Assembly: GCA_963575645.1 (NCBI GenBank)
Contig: OY754465.1
Location: 41,442,401 to 41,506,400, forward strand
Reading direction: 5' to 3'
DNA from: Xanthostigma xanthostigma
Lineage: Eukaryota; Arthropoda; Insecta; Raphidioptera; Raphidiidae
DNA: 64,000 nucleotides
The notes beneath the pieces were generated by a model. That model saw nothing but the letters and a program-made list of their open reading frames with translations. It did no database searches and was not told the DNA's origin. Both the position numbers and the translations under genes were made by a program. Below, piece by piece: positions 24,706 through 36,607 of the stretch (positions within the stretch are counted from its first letter, which is position 1; every line of letters begins with the position of its first letter).

Positions 24706-27700
24706 CCTACTCTAAGGTATAATGTAAAATAATCCGTCGACATTTTTATTATTCTAGGTTCGAAGTCTGAGTATCGCTGGTTCAATGCGAGACAATGACA
24801 CTCGACTTTATGTTGTGCATTACACTCCCCCTTGCAACAAAGATGGCTGTATTATTCAATCTCTTGTATTTCGCTAACTCTACTATACGGTTTTGAAATA
24901 ATTCTCTTGCAGTTATTTTCAACCCTTTACAACCACTTGGCACTTGGCAGTCATATGTTGTGTATCAGGAATTGCGATCATGGTGAAAATATCAGAGATG
25001 AAAATCTTTTTCTAGACAATTTTTGTATTCACAAAAATAATTTCAAAAATATTTGATAAAGGATAAAACATTTTTTTGGTACGATTACGTATAAAATAAG
25101 TGCTTTACTTACCTTGGTAGCAAAAAGACCCATGTCGCACAAGTGCCTAAGACCAAAAAAAAAATGCGATTTTATCAATATAATATTTCTCTGTCAGTTA
25201 CCATTTAAATTCATATGAGCAGCGGAGACAGCAAAGTAGACGTTGGCTAGGTAAACAATCCAAGTAGATTACAGTATGGCCGGACAATAATATAATTTCT
25301 ATATATTTATAGTCACAGTTATTTACCTACGTCAAAGGGGAAGGTGATAGTAAATCAAAGGAAAATGTATTTTCTTCTTTTTGGAGTAATTGTGATTACC
25401 TTTTGTGTTCACTCTTGTTTTTTTTTAAACTGAATTTATTTAATAATAATTGGTACAATTAAACTTGAACAGTGAAGTTCACCCTAGACATACAGGAAAA
25501 AAACTAATAGGCTATCATATAATGAGATCATATTTTTTTAACGTTTCGTATAATATGCATACATTCTCTAGGCTCTCTGAGTTTGGTAGTATAATATTCT
25601 ACAAAACTTAGGAAAGCTTAAAGAAAAACAGCGCGTCTGGTATAAGCTGGATATGTTTCAGCATAGGCCTGAGGAAAATAAAATACGTACGGGTAATTTT
25701 GAGAATATCCTCCTTTTAATGGTAACTCGAACCTCATTATATTGAACCATGGTATCTATTTTATTTCCTAACAAACCTATTTTACACATTAACATGCGTT
25801 AAAAGTATCTTTTCAGAAGCTGTAATAAAAGCTTAAGAATAAAGAAAGGTTCATAATAATACGATACATTATTTTATAAAATTGTACGTCTCCCTCTATC
25901 ATACAATTTGCGTCTATTATATTATTTATTCTTTTTTCTGCATTTTAACGCTGAAATGTATACATAATTTATTTGTTTATAAATATTTAATGACTGTACT
26001 GAATATCAAGCTTTAGTTGATTTTTCAAAGTACTTGCAAATTGCATTATGTATTCCAAAAAATCTGTTTATTTATAAGAAATTTTAATTAAAATGGTGAA
26101 AAAGCAAACTATGCAATTATGTTCCATGCACTAATAATTATGCGTCATATTTACGTACCATTTTTAATAATATTCAGTTTTCTTTTTAATTATTGCATAT
26201 GTCATTACAATGGGGAAAAACGCAGTTAATTTTAAGTGTAATATCATTATAATATGAAAAATACATTTTACATATTTTTTGCACAAATTATTTAAAAACA
26301 ATACATCTAGTACAGTGAGTTCTCTGTTACATCTCGACACGAGTCATCGATTAAATAGTCGTCTCTTTGTCAGCTTGTACTGCTTGCTAAGTAGTCAGAA
26401 TTTGTTCGACTTATTGTATCGAGAGAATACCTTTCATTAGAAAGGAAATACATAAACGACTATTTTTGTACGATCCCCTATAAAATAGCAGCTTTTCATA
26501 CCTGTATAGCGATAGCAAAATGAACAATTTCGCACTGATACGTCAATTAAAGAAATTAGATGTTATCAGTGCGAAAGTAATTACCATGTCAGTTGCCCTT
26601 TAAACCTTTTACCTATATGCAATAGGATAAACCTATAGCCTAGGCCAAACGGGTCTAGCCTCATAATCGATAATAATTAGAATGATCATTCGATTATAAA
26701 AACCGATTATTTCGATTCATTCGATTATTGAAATGTATCGATTATGCCCAACACTAGTTGGAATGGTACCGGCTAGACCTATTTGTATCCGAAAGCAATC
26801 GGCTGATACTAGATTTAACCAAGAGTAAGTGGCTACACCTATTAAGTTCTAACCGGCTAAAACTAGGTGTAGCCGCACTTCGGGTTCCAGCCGTAACATA
26901 TATATGTATACTCCAGGATAAACTGGTATAGCCTATAGCTAGTTTGAACTAATTTCAAGGTAAAATAAATAATACACTGGAAAATAATCATGATTTTTTT
27001 AAATAATATTAATAAACTTTATTGTCATTCGTACAATAATTAAGTAATGTACATGTTGACAGTCAAAGAATTCTTTTATGATGTAGAAACAATTTTCTAA
27101 TAAAAATTTCTTTACATTTTTTTTTAAATTTCTTGATTCTAAAATTCTATTTTCGAGTGGAAAATTAAAAAAATGTATCGAGCTTAAGCCAAACCAATTT
27201 CGCCTAGGCTATACTGGCTTATCCTATCGTATATAGGTATAACTAGTTTGGTCTTGGCAAAACTAGTTTGTCCTGAAATCGGGTTTGGCCGGTAACATAT
27301 ACAAGTTTATATAGCTACTGCTTAGGTTGCGCCTAAAAACTGTAATAATAAGACCACTATCGAAGGACATTCTCAAGTGAAATTTGTTTTGTGCAATCGA
27401 GCATACAACTTAGTTTTCTTAGTTAGTTGAAAAGTAAATATTTACATTTATAAGAAAGTTTATCTTGGCATCCCCTTCCGGCTGCACTACTGGTTTAAAC
27501 TCGTATATGATCATATTTTGAGCTGTACCCTATAAGTTTTAACATAAAAGCATAAACTTAATATACAAGGAGTTATAAATGTATCCTTTTTTTTCAACAA
27601 AGTCGACTAACAGCTGCTAATGTCTAATTAGTCGGCCATTTACCAAACTCGGTTTTAACCAAAGGCCTGATTTGTCATAGTCAAAGTTTCAAACATATAG

Positions 27701-28984
27701 TCATGTTTGTAACACTGCGGCGCGGCGTAGGGCAATTCCCTGAGGAATATGAATGTTTTTCGGTTGCCAGTGCGGTCTATGTCCCTCGTATTAAATATCA
27801 CATCCGAACCAACTTTCACGACATTCTTTATTACCGTGAATGAAACATATGACGTATACATATAGGACATGGACGCCTATAAAATTTTGAAATATACGCA
27901 CCGTGTTGTTACTTATTTTGCATATCCGTTTGCACAGGCAGACATGACTGTAGCCTGTGACCGATAAAGGCATACATAAAAGTGTTCTAAACGTAAGAAT
28001 TGCGAAAGTTTTGGTTATTAAAATCTCTTCAGTATTAGATTTTTTGATCTAAAGAAAGAACACCGTCGATCACATGCCTCGAGGTACTTGTCTGAAGTTC
28101 CTACTTCTCAAGCGTTACAATTGATGATTCGATTGTTTTTAAGTCAACAGTTAAGGATATTTGGACTTCATCCCAATTTATTCAGTTGTCAGATTAGAAT
28201 CTGGGAACTGGGAGCTTGTAATAAAGAAGTTCAGTTATTCTCGACCACACAAATTAAACGATGTAAATAGGTAAGTATATAATATAGTGTCCATTTTGAA
28301 ATTAACTCGAAAAATTGTAGCACATTGGGCGATGGGACCATTTACACTCTGCAAGTCTCTAATCTCTAAATAGTATAAAACAAAGTCGCTATCCGCGGCT
28401 GTCTGTTCGCTTAGTTCTTCTAAACTACGCAATGGATTATTTAGAGAATTTCTTCCGGAAAGTTTATACTTTATATAAAATGTAATACATTTATATTTAA
28501 TTTGAAAATGGTAGATAAATCTCGAAATTTTGTAATCACATCTAAAACGGCGCTTTTAGGGCGCTTACGTGGCTTATGCTGATTAAAGAGATATATCAAA
28601 TTAATGTACTAGATAATTATAGATCTTTAAAAGGCTTATAGAAAAGTCCCCGATAGCATATAAGTCTATCTTATAAGGGTGAACCGCAGTAACCATTTTA
28701 ATCTTTGAAAAAATTGATAAATAATAAGTTATTTGCAAAACTATTTTGAGCGAGACGGTATTAATTCTTATCTAATTAAATATGCTAGTTACCTTAATTA
28801 GGCTTTTAGTTTAGATCAAAATTGAATTTTACACCATATCATTTAAATGAACATCTAAGAAGATATCATAGATTACTGGTAAAAAAATAATTATTATTAT
28901 AAGGTTTAATTATTACTGTTTACTTATTTGTTTTGAACAATATCTATACCTAGTAATAACCCTTATCCAATTAAACATGTTTTT
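24706..28984. other. AT-rich intergenic sequence
   Basis: No gene recognised. Includes the degenerate repeat clusters at 26,615-27,300 and several CGATTA-rich words near 26,660-26,750. Confidence 0.45.
26615..27300. repeat. Degenerate short repeats (CCGGCTA-ACCT family)
   Basis: Many variants of a 12-15 base motif (CCGGCTAGACCT, TGGCTACACCTA, CCGGCTAAAACTAG, AACTAGTTTGTCCT, TGGCTTATCCTAT) on both strands, in two clusters separated by AT-rich DNA at about 26,960-27,190. The two clusters are partly inverted relative to each other. Origin unknown. Confidence 0.45.
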
Positions 28985-28988
28985 TTAG

Positions 28989-29311
28989 GGTAGTACGAGC
29001 ACCAAGGCAATTTTAAATAAAAGGCTTGATTTTTGTATATGAAGTTGGACTGAGTCTAAACCAATTCTGAAAATTTTAGGGGGGGGGTGCCCGATTATTT
29101 AAATAAATGAATGACTTCAAAAGTAGGCATATTTAACATTGACTTTATGGTAAAACGGTAGATGGATGATATGTTTTCATTGATTTCTCCAAAACTAGTC
29201 GGTGTAAATTTAAAAAAAAACTATTTAAATTAAAGTTAAAACCTTAATAAACTATTATTATTAAAAAAAATCAAGCCTTTTATTTTAAATTGCCTTGGTG
29301 CTCGTACTACC
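28989..29311. mobile_element. 0.32 kb MITE with long TIRs
   Basis: TIRs start GGTAGTACGAGCACCAAGGC and continue for about 45 bases. Flanks are TTAG on the left and TTAA on the right, which suggests a TTAA target duplication with one mutation (piggyBac- or Kolobok-like). Non-coding. Confidence 0.78.
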
Positions 29312-29315
29312 TTAA

Positions 29316-29370
29316 ATAGGCAATCTACAGATTCGGCTGAAGCCGGACCGCGTTGCTACAGTTATCTTAT
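29316..29370 (+). mobile_element. Helitron 3' end fragment
   Basis: TAGGCAATCTACAGATTCGG followed by TGAAGCCGGACCGCG matches the 3' terminal region of the other Helitron copies. It starts directly after the MITE at 28,989-29,311, which probably inserted beside it. Confidence 0.45.
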
Positions 29371-29550
29371 AATCCATTATCTATTTTATTTTATACTATA
29401 TAGTTCACATAAATGACCAAACAAATAGGTATTCGATTAGATTCATTTAAGTTCAAAACGAAAAGTACAGGTGACTATTTATTTTCAAAACATCTACGAA
29501 ACTACAAGACTTAGAATATAATATATTATGCCTATAGTTACATTTAGGTA

Positions 29551-30127
29551 AGGCTCTCACAGACCAAGGCGGTCCGAGTGTGAGAGGATAGCAGCCGCGG
29601 TGGCGGTAAAATAAAACATTTGTTTTATGTACCTACGTGTTCACACAGGAGTGCGTTCGCAGTCATTTTGGCGGGAATTTGCAGCGTTCATTCTGGCGCC
29701 TACTATCCGGTGGCGGCCAAACGCTTCGTGTCGCATTTGGCCGCTGAACGCTGTGTTAGCTGTTAGTTGAATACTAAATTGAAATTTTAATAGTACCGAA
29801 AAAATTATTGAGCTTGTTAAAATGCATAAAATTTGATATGATTTGTTACTTCTATTTGTACAGTTTATTACACTAATAGGACAAAATAAAAAAACTTACT
29901 CTTCTTTTTCGTTGTCTTCTAAAATAGCTGCTACAAGTAAAATTTCTTTTAGTTCATAACATTAAGTCATATTTATTAAGCTCATTTAACTTATTGATAT
30001 ACATATACGTTTATTTTAATTTGTTTTGCGTTTTGGTCTGTCTGGATCTGATCGCAACCACGATCGCCACCGCCACTCGGGCCGCTATCGCGACCGCCAC
30101 TCGGGCCGCCTTGATCTGTGAGAGCCT
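29551..30127. mobile_element. 0.58 kb MITE with GC-rich TIRs
   Basis: TIRs AGGCTCTCACAGANCAAGGC, then GGCGGTGGCG-type repeats. The inner part has two further inverted repeats (GCAGCGTTCA with TGAACGCTG; GCGGCCAAA with TTTGGCCGC). It is distinctly GC-richer than its surroundings. No clear target duplication. Confidence 0.65.
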
Positions 30128-30820
30128 ATGTTTAAAACAAAACGAGAGTCACAAATTATAATACCATTAAGCACGAGATATTCGTGTTTTTTTGCACGTA
30201 TCTCCTATAAAATAACTGGTTTCCACTTCATTTTCAAAATTGTTGACAGTTCACTTGTGAACAAACTACACTTCTAATGATAAGTTATATAAAACAAATG
30301 ACAGACAAACAGTGATTTACTGTGGAATTGATATAACGCGATCAGTTTTGTTTTACTTTACTACACTTGTGCGTAACGAGTAACACATATATGCGTATAT
30401 AGCAGGTATTTTATAGAAGCTATAGTGTAATAAAAATATTTCTATAAAAAAGTGTTTTTAAATAATTAATGAAAAATAAATTTTAATGAATTATCATTTT
30501 GAAAGATGACAATAAAAATTTGATAGTGTGAATATTCCAGTTTCTCTGTACCTACAAGCTTCTTTACACAGTTTTATATCCCCAGACTGTGTGAGCTTGT
30601 AAATATAATATCATTAATAAATAATGTATAACAAATGTTTTCTTTCTTCTTCATTTTCTAGTTTAAAATAGACTTTGAGTTCACCTTGTAATTAAGAATG
30701 TCGCTCGTCTAGACTTTTGTATCTTTTTACAAATAATTACAGAAACATATAATTAATTAGTTAGATCTAGCTTAAGTTTGGTATTATTATTATTAAGACA
30801 CACCCATTGTTACAATGTTA

Positions 30821-31085
30821 TATAAGAAAAAAATATTTTCAAATAATGCCACCCTTGGGACTTTAACCCAAATCTTCCACTATCGCGGCGACTGAGTTAA
30901 CATTAAAGCAGTCAACCTTTCTCATATTTAAAGCACATTTGTAACTGTTTTTCACCTAATTCGAGAGCTAATATTACATTAGTTAAGACCAGATATTATG
31001 AACCTTTTTTCCTGCCGCCGCGATAGTGGAAGATTCGGATTAGAGTCGTAACGGTGACATTATTTGAAAATATTTTTTTCTTATA
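30821..31085. mobile_element. 0.27 kb MITE
   Basis: TIRs TATAAGAAAAAAATATTTTC with a further inverted stretch inside (AATCTTCCACTATCGCGGCG). Flanked by TA on both sides, as for Tc1/mariner-type elements. Non-coding. Confidence 0.7.
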
Positions 31086-31096
31086 TAGCATATAGC

Positions 31097-31210
31097 AGTG
31101 GTTCCCAAATAACAGGTAATCGTGGACCCCTAAGTAAACTAGGTCCCCCGGGAAAATTTGCAAAATTACACTTAAATTGGCACGTTTTTAGCGTATTTGA
31201 GCATGTTTTT
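31097..31210 (+). mobile_element. hAT-like terminal fragment
   Basis: CAGTGGTTCCCAAATAACAG and GTGGACCCCTAAGTAAAC resemble a hAT MITE left end. No right end or target duplication was found. Confidence 0.35.
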
Positions 31211-33543
31211 TAAAAATTTTTTTACTATGTGTCCTATCTTTAATTTTTTTATTTTTTACCGACTAGCCGCGGACTACGCGGTAAGAAGTACCTACTATTC
31301 TTTATTTTTAAAAATACTTTTAATCCCGAAAAAACCATACGCCCCTGGTTAAGAAGTTGATGCAGACGGCTCGTTACAACGTTGCCATTTTTAAAGCCAT
31401 CTCTTTCCAACTTATTTAAAACTATGAAACTATGTACGATTGTAAACAAACCATGTTTTATGCATGGGATGTTAGCCGTTAGGTCCTTCTTTTATTGCAG
31501 GTCTATGGAGTTTACCCCTGTTTTTAAATAAGTATTTACTTCAAAAATTAACCACCTTCAAAACGGGTTCTTAAAAATTAAAAATCATAAAATAGCAAAT
31601 TCTTAAGATCGGCACCAATTCAATATAAGCATATAAAACGTGATAGTATAGGTGTTGACCTCAAAACTCCGCTATTTTACGCTTTTTTGTGACCCGTTAT
31701 GAAGGAGGTTACATTTTTTTTATACGTAAATTACTACTCGTAAGCGCTTTAAGTTTTCGTCTTTATGTGATAAAATACAAGAAAGGCACTAATTCGACTA
31801 AGTGCTTCACTTGAGGGTTGATGTAACCGATTAAAGTTGGGTGATACTAATTGCAAACGAATATATAATTACGTAGAAAGTGTTAAGAGTTACATATAGT
31901 AAACTTAAGAGAAAATGAGGGAACTGCTTTTCACACTGTGTTATTAGTTCATTCAAGAATAAAGTATATATCTATGTATCCAACGATGCATATATATTAT
32001 TATTATGTTTATTACTGGTGTATTTGCCATATGGTACATACACTATTGTCGTCGGTCGGATAACGGGACCTGGGAGTCGGATCAAAATTTTTCCATGTTT
32101 CCATGTTTCATAGATATGTAATATGCATACCTAATACCTATATATATTTGTGTGTGTGTGTTTGTACGATAACTCTCGACAGATTTGATTGTTTTAAACT
32201 AAATTTGGTTCACACATTGGTGTTTTTTAGCGCACGAAGTTTTTTTAAAATGGGTCCAATCGGGCTATATTAAGGGTAATTTTTAAAGGTAGAAAAATGT
32301 TTCTGGACCCAAATATATCGAAAAAATTCTCAGAATCGTTTCAAAATTTAAATTTATAGTAGATTAAAATGTGCTGCTAAAATTTTAGAAATACGGCTCA
32401 GCACATCGGGATTTACAACTTTTATTAAAACGCTAGTTTATGGATATGGATTTAATGACTGAAGGGTGTATTTAATTTGGTGCAGATGTTGAATTGACAA
32501 TATTGCAATAAAAAAAAATATTATTTTAAGGGATATTTTAAAGAGTTATTTTCTCCAAAAACTTTAAGTTCACATAATAAAGTCACAGTGCCTATATTGG
32601 CAAATGCACTATATTGTCGGCAGGGCTTGGCACTGCGACCCGGTTTTTATTTTATTATGATGGAAACGTTATTAACTGCCAATGAAGGCACTAATGAGCA
32701 CTGGAAAATAATTGACTACTTACTACGTGCGATGACATCTTTTAATGTACCTACCAACTATACGTCATAATACATAGTTGATTCAAAATCTGAAATAATC
32801 TGGAGAAGGATACATGATGTTCCAAAATAATAATATGAAAAATGTCAGTGAAATTTGCCACGAAATCTATATGAAACACTTTTAGCGCAATTCTGTAACC
32901 TCAGATTTGTAAGCGCTGCTACTTTCTTGACACTTTATCAAATTTATTACTTAAATTAAAATGAGACGGATACTTTACAGCGTTGTACAAATCTAACATA
33001 GGTTACAGAGTCACGGCAAGGCCGCTGCACACGCTTGATTCCTTACTAGATTTGAAAACGAGTTTTCTAGCGCTGGTGTTCTTGATTGCTTTTATGTGTT
33101 TGCTTCACACAAGACGTCTTTTCAAGTTTGTGGATAGATCTGGTGCTCACGCAGTAATAGTTCAAATAAATACAGAGCAAAACGTGTCTGTTGGCTGAAC
33201 AGAATGACGCAATGTTGGTTTATTGGTGTTTGTTCATGTCACCCATGTGACAAGATGTTTGTTTCCTGATTGGATCTTGCTCAGAGCAAGCAGAGGACCA
33301 AGCAATAAAAATAGACCCTGTTCTAATTTTAAATCCATCTTGTGACCCAGCCGGCCAGCAGTGTTTCCAGCCTCGTGTGAAGCGGCCTTTGGGCTAGATT
33401 AGACGCTATTTACGTACATTTGTGTCAATCAAGTAAAGATAAATATCTATTAATATATACAAAATGTGCAAATATTTGAATTATATATCATTTCCAAAAC
33501 CCCTGATCCGATTGGTACCGACGCTAACTTCATATTCAGTGTG
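31211..33543. other. Intergenic sequence
   Basis: No gene recognised. On the minus strand, ...CGCGTAGTCCGCGGCTAG near 31,262-31,280 resembles another Helitron-type 3' end. A short GT repeat lies near 32,147-32,162. Confidence 0.4.
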
Positions 33544-33690
33544 TATATGTCACCGGGATATTGTCAAACCCGTGATATTATAATTTCACTTAGTGAAATT
33601 ACAATATCACGACTCTTTGTCAATCGTGATATTGTAATTTCACTAGTGAAATTACAATATCACGGATTTGACAATATCCCGGTGACATAT
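33544..33690. mobile_element. Compact palindromic element
   Basis: Inverted repeat starting TATATGTCACCGGGATATTG. It contains two copies of a self-palindromic core (CGTGATATTGTAATTTCACT and its complement) separated by ACTCTTTGTCAAT. The whole could fold as one hairpin or as two. Confidence 0.75.
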
Positions 33691-33889
33691 ATACCGATTT
33701 TAATTTGATTAATAATATTATTTTATGTACGCCTATAATTCTTACTGAGTCAAAACATTTTGAAGAAAAAAAATATTGTAAACTGGAGTTTTAGTGCATT
33801 GCTAAACACAACCCAATCGGTTGATCCTAAATAAATAACTGAATTGTATCCGAAAAAAAGACAGCGCGAACAGAGTCACCGCACGCACG

Positions 33890-33890
33890 T

Positions 33891-33935
<45 letters not shown>

Positions 33936-33954
33936 AACACACACACACACACAC
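33890..33954 (+). repeat. (TC)n(AC)n microsatellite
   Basis: About 45 bases of TC repeat with one interruption, followed by about 18 bases of CA repeat. Confidence 0.95.
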
Positions 33955-34667
33955 TGATTTTAGCACATTGTAAAGATACGGATGGCTCCGTCCAGAGGTC
34001 TATCACAACCTGTGATTGGTGCCCTTTGTATCAACAATATTTCTTTCTCTGTTTACGAAAAATGGCAGGAATACACTGTGTTCAGCCTCTTATTTAAAGA
34101 GTCTCTACTTGTTCTTAACCACACATTAATTGTAACGTGGATAAATCACTGAGTAGAAAATAATAAGCCTAAAAATACATGCATGGATTCGGTTATCATT
34201 TTCATATATTTTCAGCAAACATATTAAACTCTCTTGTGTACGGTTTTATGACACCGTTGTTTAACATTCCCAGTTGATGAAGAGATACTTTCGAAACATT
34301 GTATACACTCAGGGTCGGCCCGCGGATCTACCAACATAAGGACTGATAGAGTTTAAGTCCTGGACCGCCAAATGTTAAGGGTCCACAAAATATGAATTAT
34401 TATCATCAATTTTAAATTCTTTTTCAATAATAATAAGCACTTATCGTGTAGTAAAAAATAATTATTATTATTTATAATCATTACATATTGTGTGAATTTT
34501 GGAAAATTTTTGGAAGAATTTTAAAATTTTTTTGGGTGAATTATAATAATTTTTTCGATGAATTTATTGTTTTGTTTGTTTGGTCAGACTACCAAATTTC
34601 AACTTTGATTTTACTGTTATTTTTTAATAAAAATGAATTTTGCCCCCAGTTTAAAGGTTCTTAATTT

Positions 34668-34986
34668 AACAAATAAAAAATAAGTTCAAAAAGTAAAACC
34701 CGACTACTGAAAAATATGAAACAAGAAAATATTCTCATCTGAGGATAGCCGTGGTCATGCCACCTACCCTAACAAAACATTACATTTTAACAGTAGTAAG
34801 CGATCATAAGCTCTAGGGCAAAGTACATCACGTTATACATCTAGAGGTGCTTCATATAATATATGAAATGGCCTACGACCACGGCTATCATCAGATGAGA
34901 ATATTTTTTTGTTTCATACTTTTCAGGAGTCGGGTTTTATTTATTTTTTATTTAAATTATTTTCTTGAACTTAATTTTTATTTGTT
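34668..34986. mobile_element. 0.32 kb inverted-repeat MITE
   Basis: Arms with AAAACCCGACTNCTGAAAA and AATATTCTCATCTGA pair across a centre of about 105 bases. Ends are AT-rich (AACAAATAAAAA) and not exact. Non-coding. Confidence 0.6.
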
Positions 34987-36498
34987 TTCAATTTGCTCAC
35001 TCCTGTGACCAAAATTTAAAAACTTTAGCCTATGTTACCCGGGTCATAATAACGAATCGATTAAAACCTTATTTATCAAAATCGGATGAATAGTTTAGGC
35101 GCTACGGTGGAACATCCGTAAATACAAAACATTCATAGACTGCTAAACTCATATAACTCTTCCTTTTGGCCTCGCCGCAGTCGGGTGAAAAAATAGAATC
35201 CCACTGAATTTCAATAAGCCCTAGATCTCGAAAAACCTAGATCCGTCCCTGTACACACTGTACGATATTTAATTTTCCCCTGCACGTCTCTTTATCTGCA
35301 CACTTCTCTTTGATTCTCTTATGCATTATACACAGACGAGATAATATTATGAATAGAATAATCTTTTAAGCCATCATTACTCATTTTTATAAACAAGTTA
35401 ATGATGACATAATATTATATCTGCTTCTATTAAACTGTTAAAAAGTCTCTGTACAGTTCATGATTAGTGAGTGCAATGTTGGTGCACCGCCAGTGCCGTA
35501 GGTGATGTGTCCACATAACTCTTTATTGGGAGCTGGCTCCGTACGCTCCGCTCACTAAAAGGTGTCGCTCAGAGTGAGACGTTCAAAGGAGCGACACTAG
35601 ACAGTAAGCACTACACAAGAGTGCAGACTGCAGAGGTGTGAACTGTCATCATGCATGCTCACTGCTCAGGAGTCACGTAGCATTGCACAGCACAATACAC
35701 ACACTCAGCTCTGAGCTTATTTTATTCTTATATTATTCGCATTTCGGATAAACTATAAAGGATAATAAAAGCTTAACAATAATAATGTTTATTGTTACAA
35801 TCTTATATTTTTGTCAACGACGTCAATGTGAATGGTTTAAGTCACTGTAAACACTGTGTCATTCTACATTAAACGACTCAGCAAAGTTCACTAGTGTCTC
35901 TGTGTCCTGTGCGCTCTGCAAATGTGCGAATGCAACAGTACAGAATAGTTCAGCACAGAGCAATGGCGCTCGGAGTGAGTCATTCACAAAAAAAAGAGCG
36001 ACTTGCTCCGATCCGAGAAAGGAGTCGTTCATTATGAACGACTCGCTCAGGAGCGATACATCACTACAGTGCCGGATCAGAATATCGATTGTGAAATGCG
36101 TCTTTGCCCATGGCTGTGGAGAGAAAATCCAGGCCCGAGGAAATATTTTCAATCAAATTTAATTAAGATTTACAAAAATAAAATTCAATGTTAAAACAGT
36201 GGATCGTCAGAAAATACGGGCCTTTAAAACTTCTGAGTTCTAGGGAAATCACCTCGAACACTGCATCTGGTTTGTCTATACCCGAGTGAAAATTAATTTC
36301 ACGAAAGTCGGTCCTGTGGTTCTGCGGAAAGTTCTTCAGGAATTCAAATATTGATTTTTAATAGAAGCTAATAAGTATGTGTGAATTAGACATAATATTA
36401 CGGTACTAAAATTAATATTCTCTTGAGAACACAAATACCTTAAAATTTGCGAAATATAACATATTCATATCGAAAACATAACATACCTATATAGGAAA
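34987..36498. other. Intergenic sequence
   Basis: No gene recognised. Near 35,075-35,110 a transposon-like AAAATCGGATGAATAGTTTA occurs. Overlapping short frames at 35,859-36,194 on both strands have no recognisable domain; part of this stretch (35,950-36,060) is internally repetitive (GAGTCATTC / GAGTCGTTC). Confidence 0.4.
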
Positions 36499-36607
36499 CT
36501 AGCGGCCTGATCCGGCATCGCCCGAATTTGTAGATTACCGCCGCTTTTTCGTCGACAAAATTAGTCTCTACGAAAGGCGTTTTTATTTTAACGCGATAAT
36601 AATATAT
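36499..36607 (-). mobile_element. Helitron 3' end fragment, minus strand
   Basis: On the minus strand it reads GTTAAAATAAAAACGCC...GTAATCTACAAATTCGGGCG...CGCTAG. It is cut by the 2.0 kb inverted-repeat element that begins at 36,608, which therefore probably inserted into it. Confidence 0.55.

Noticed and set aside
35859..36194. Overlapping ORFs on both strands near 36 kb
   Set aside because: They overlap one another in opposite directions, have no domain, and come from internally repetitive sequence.
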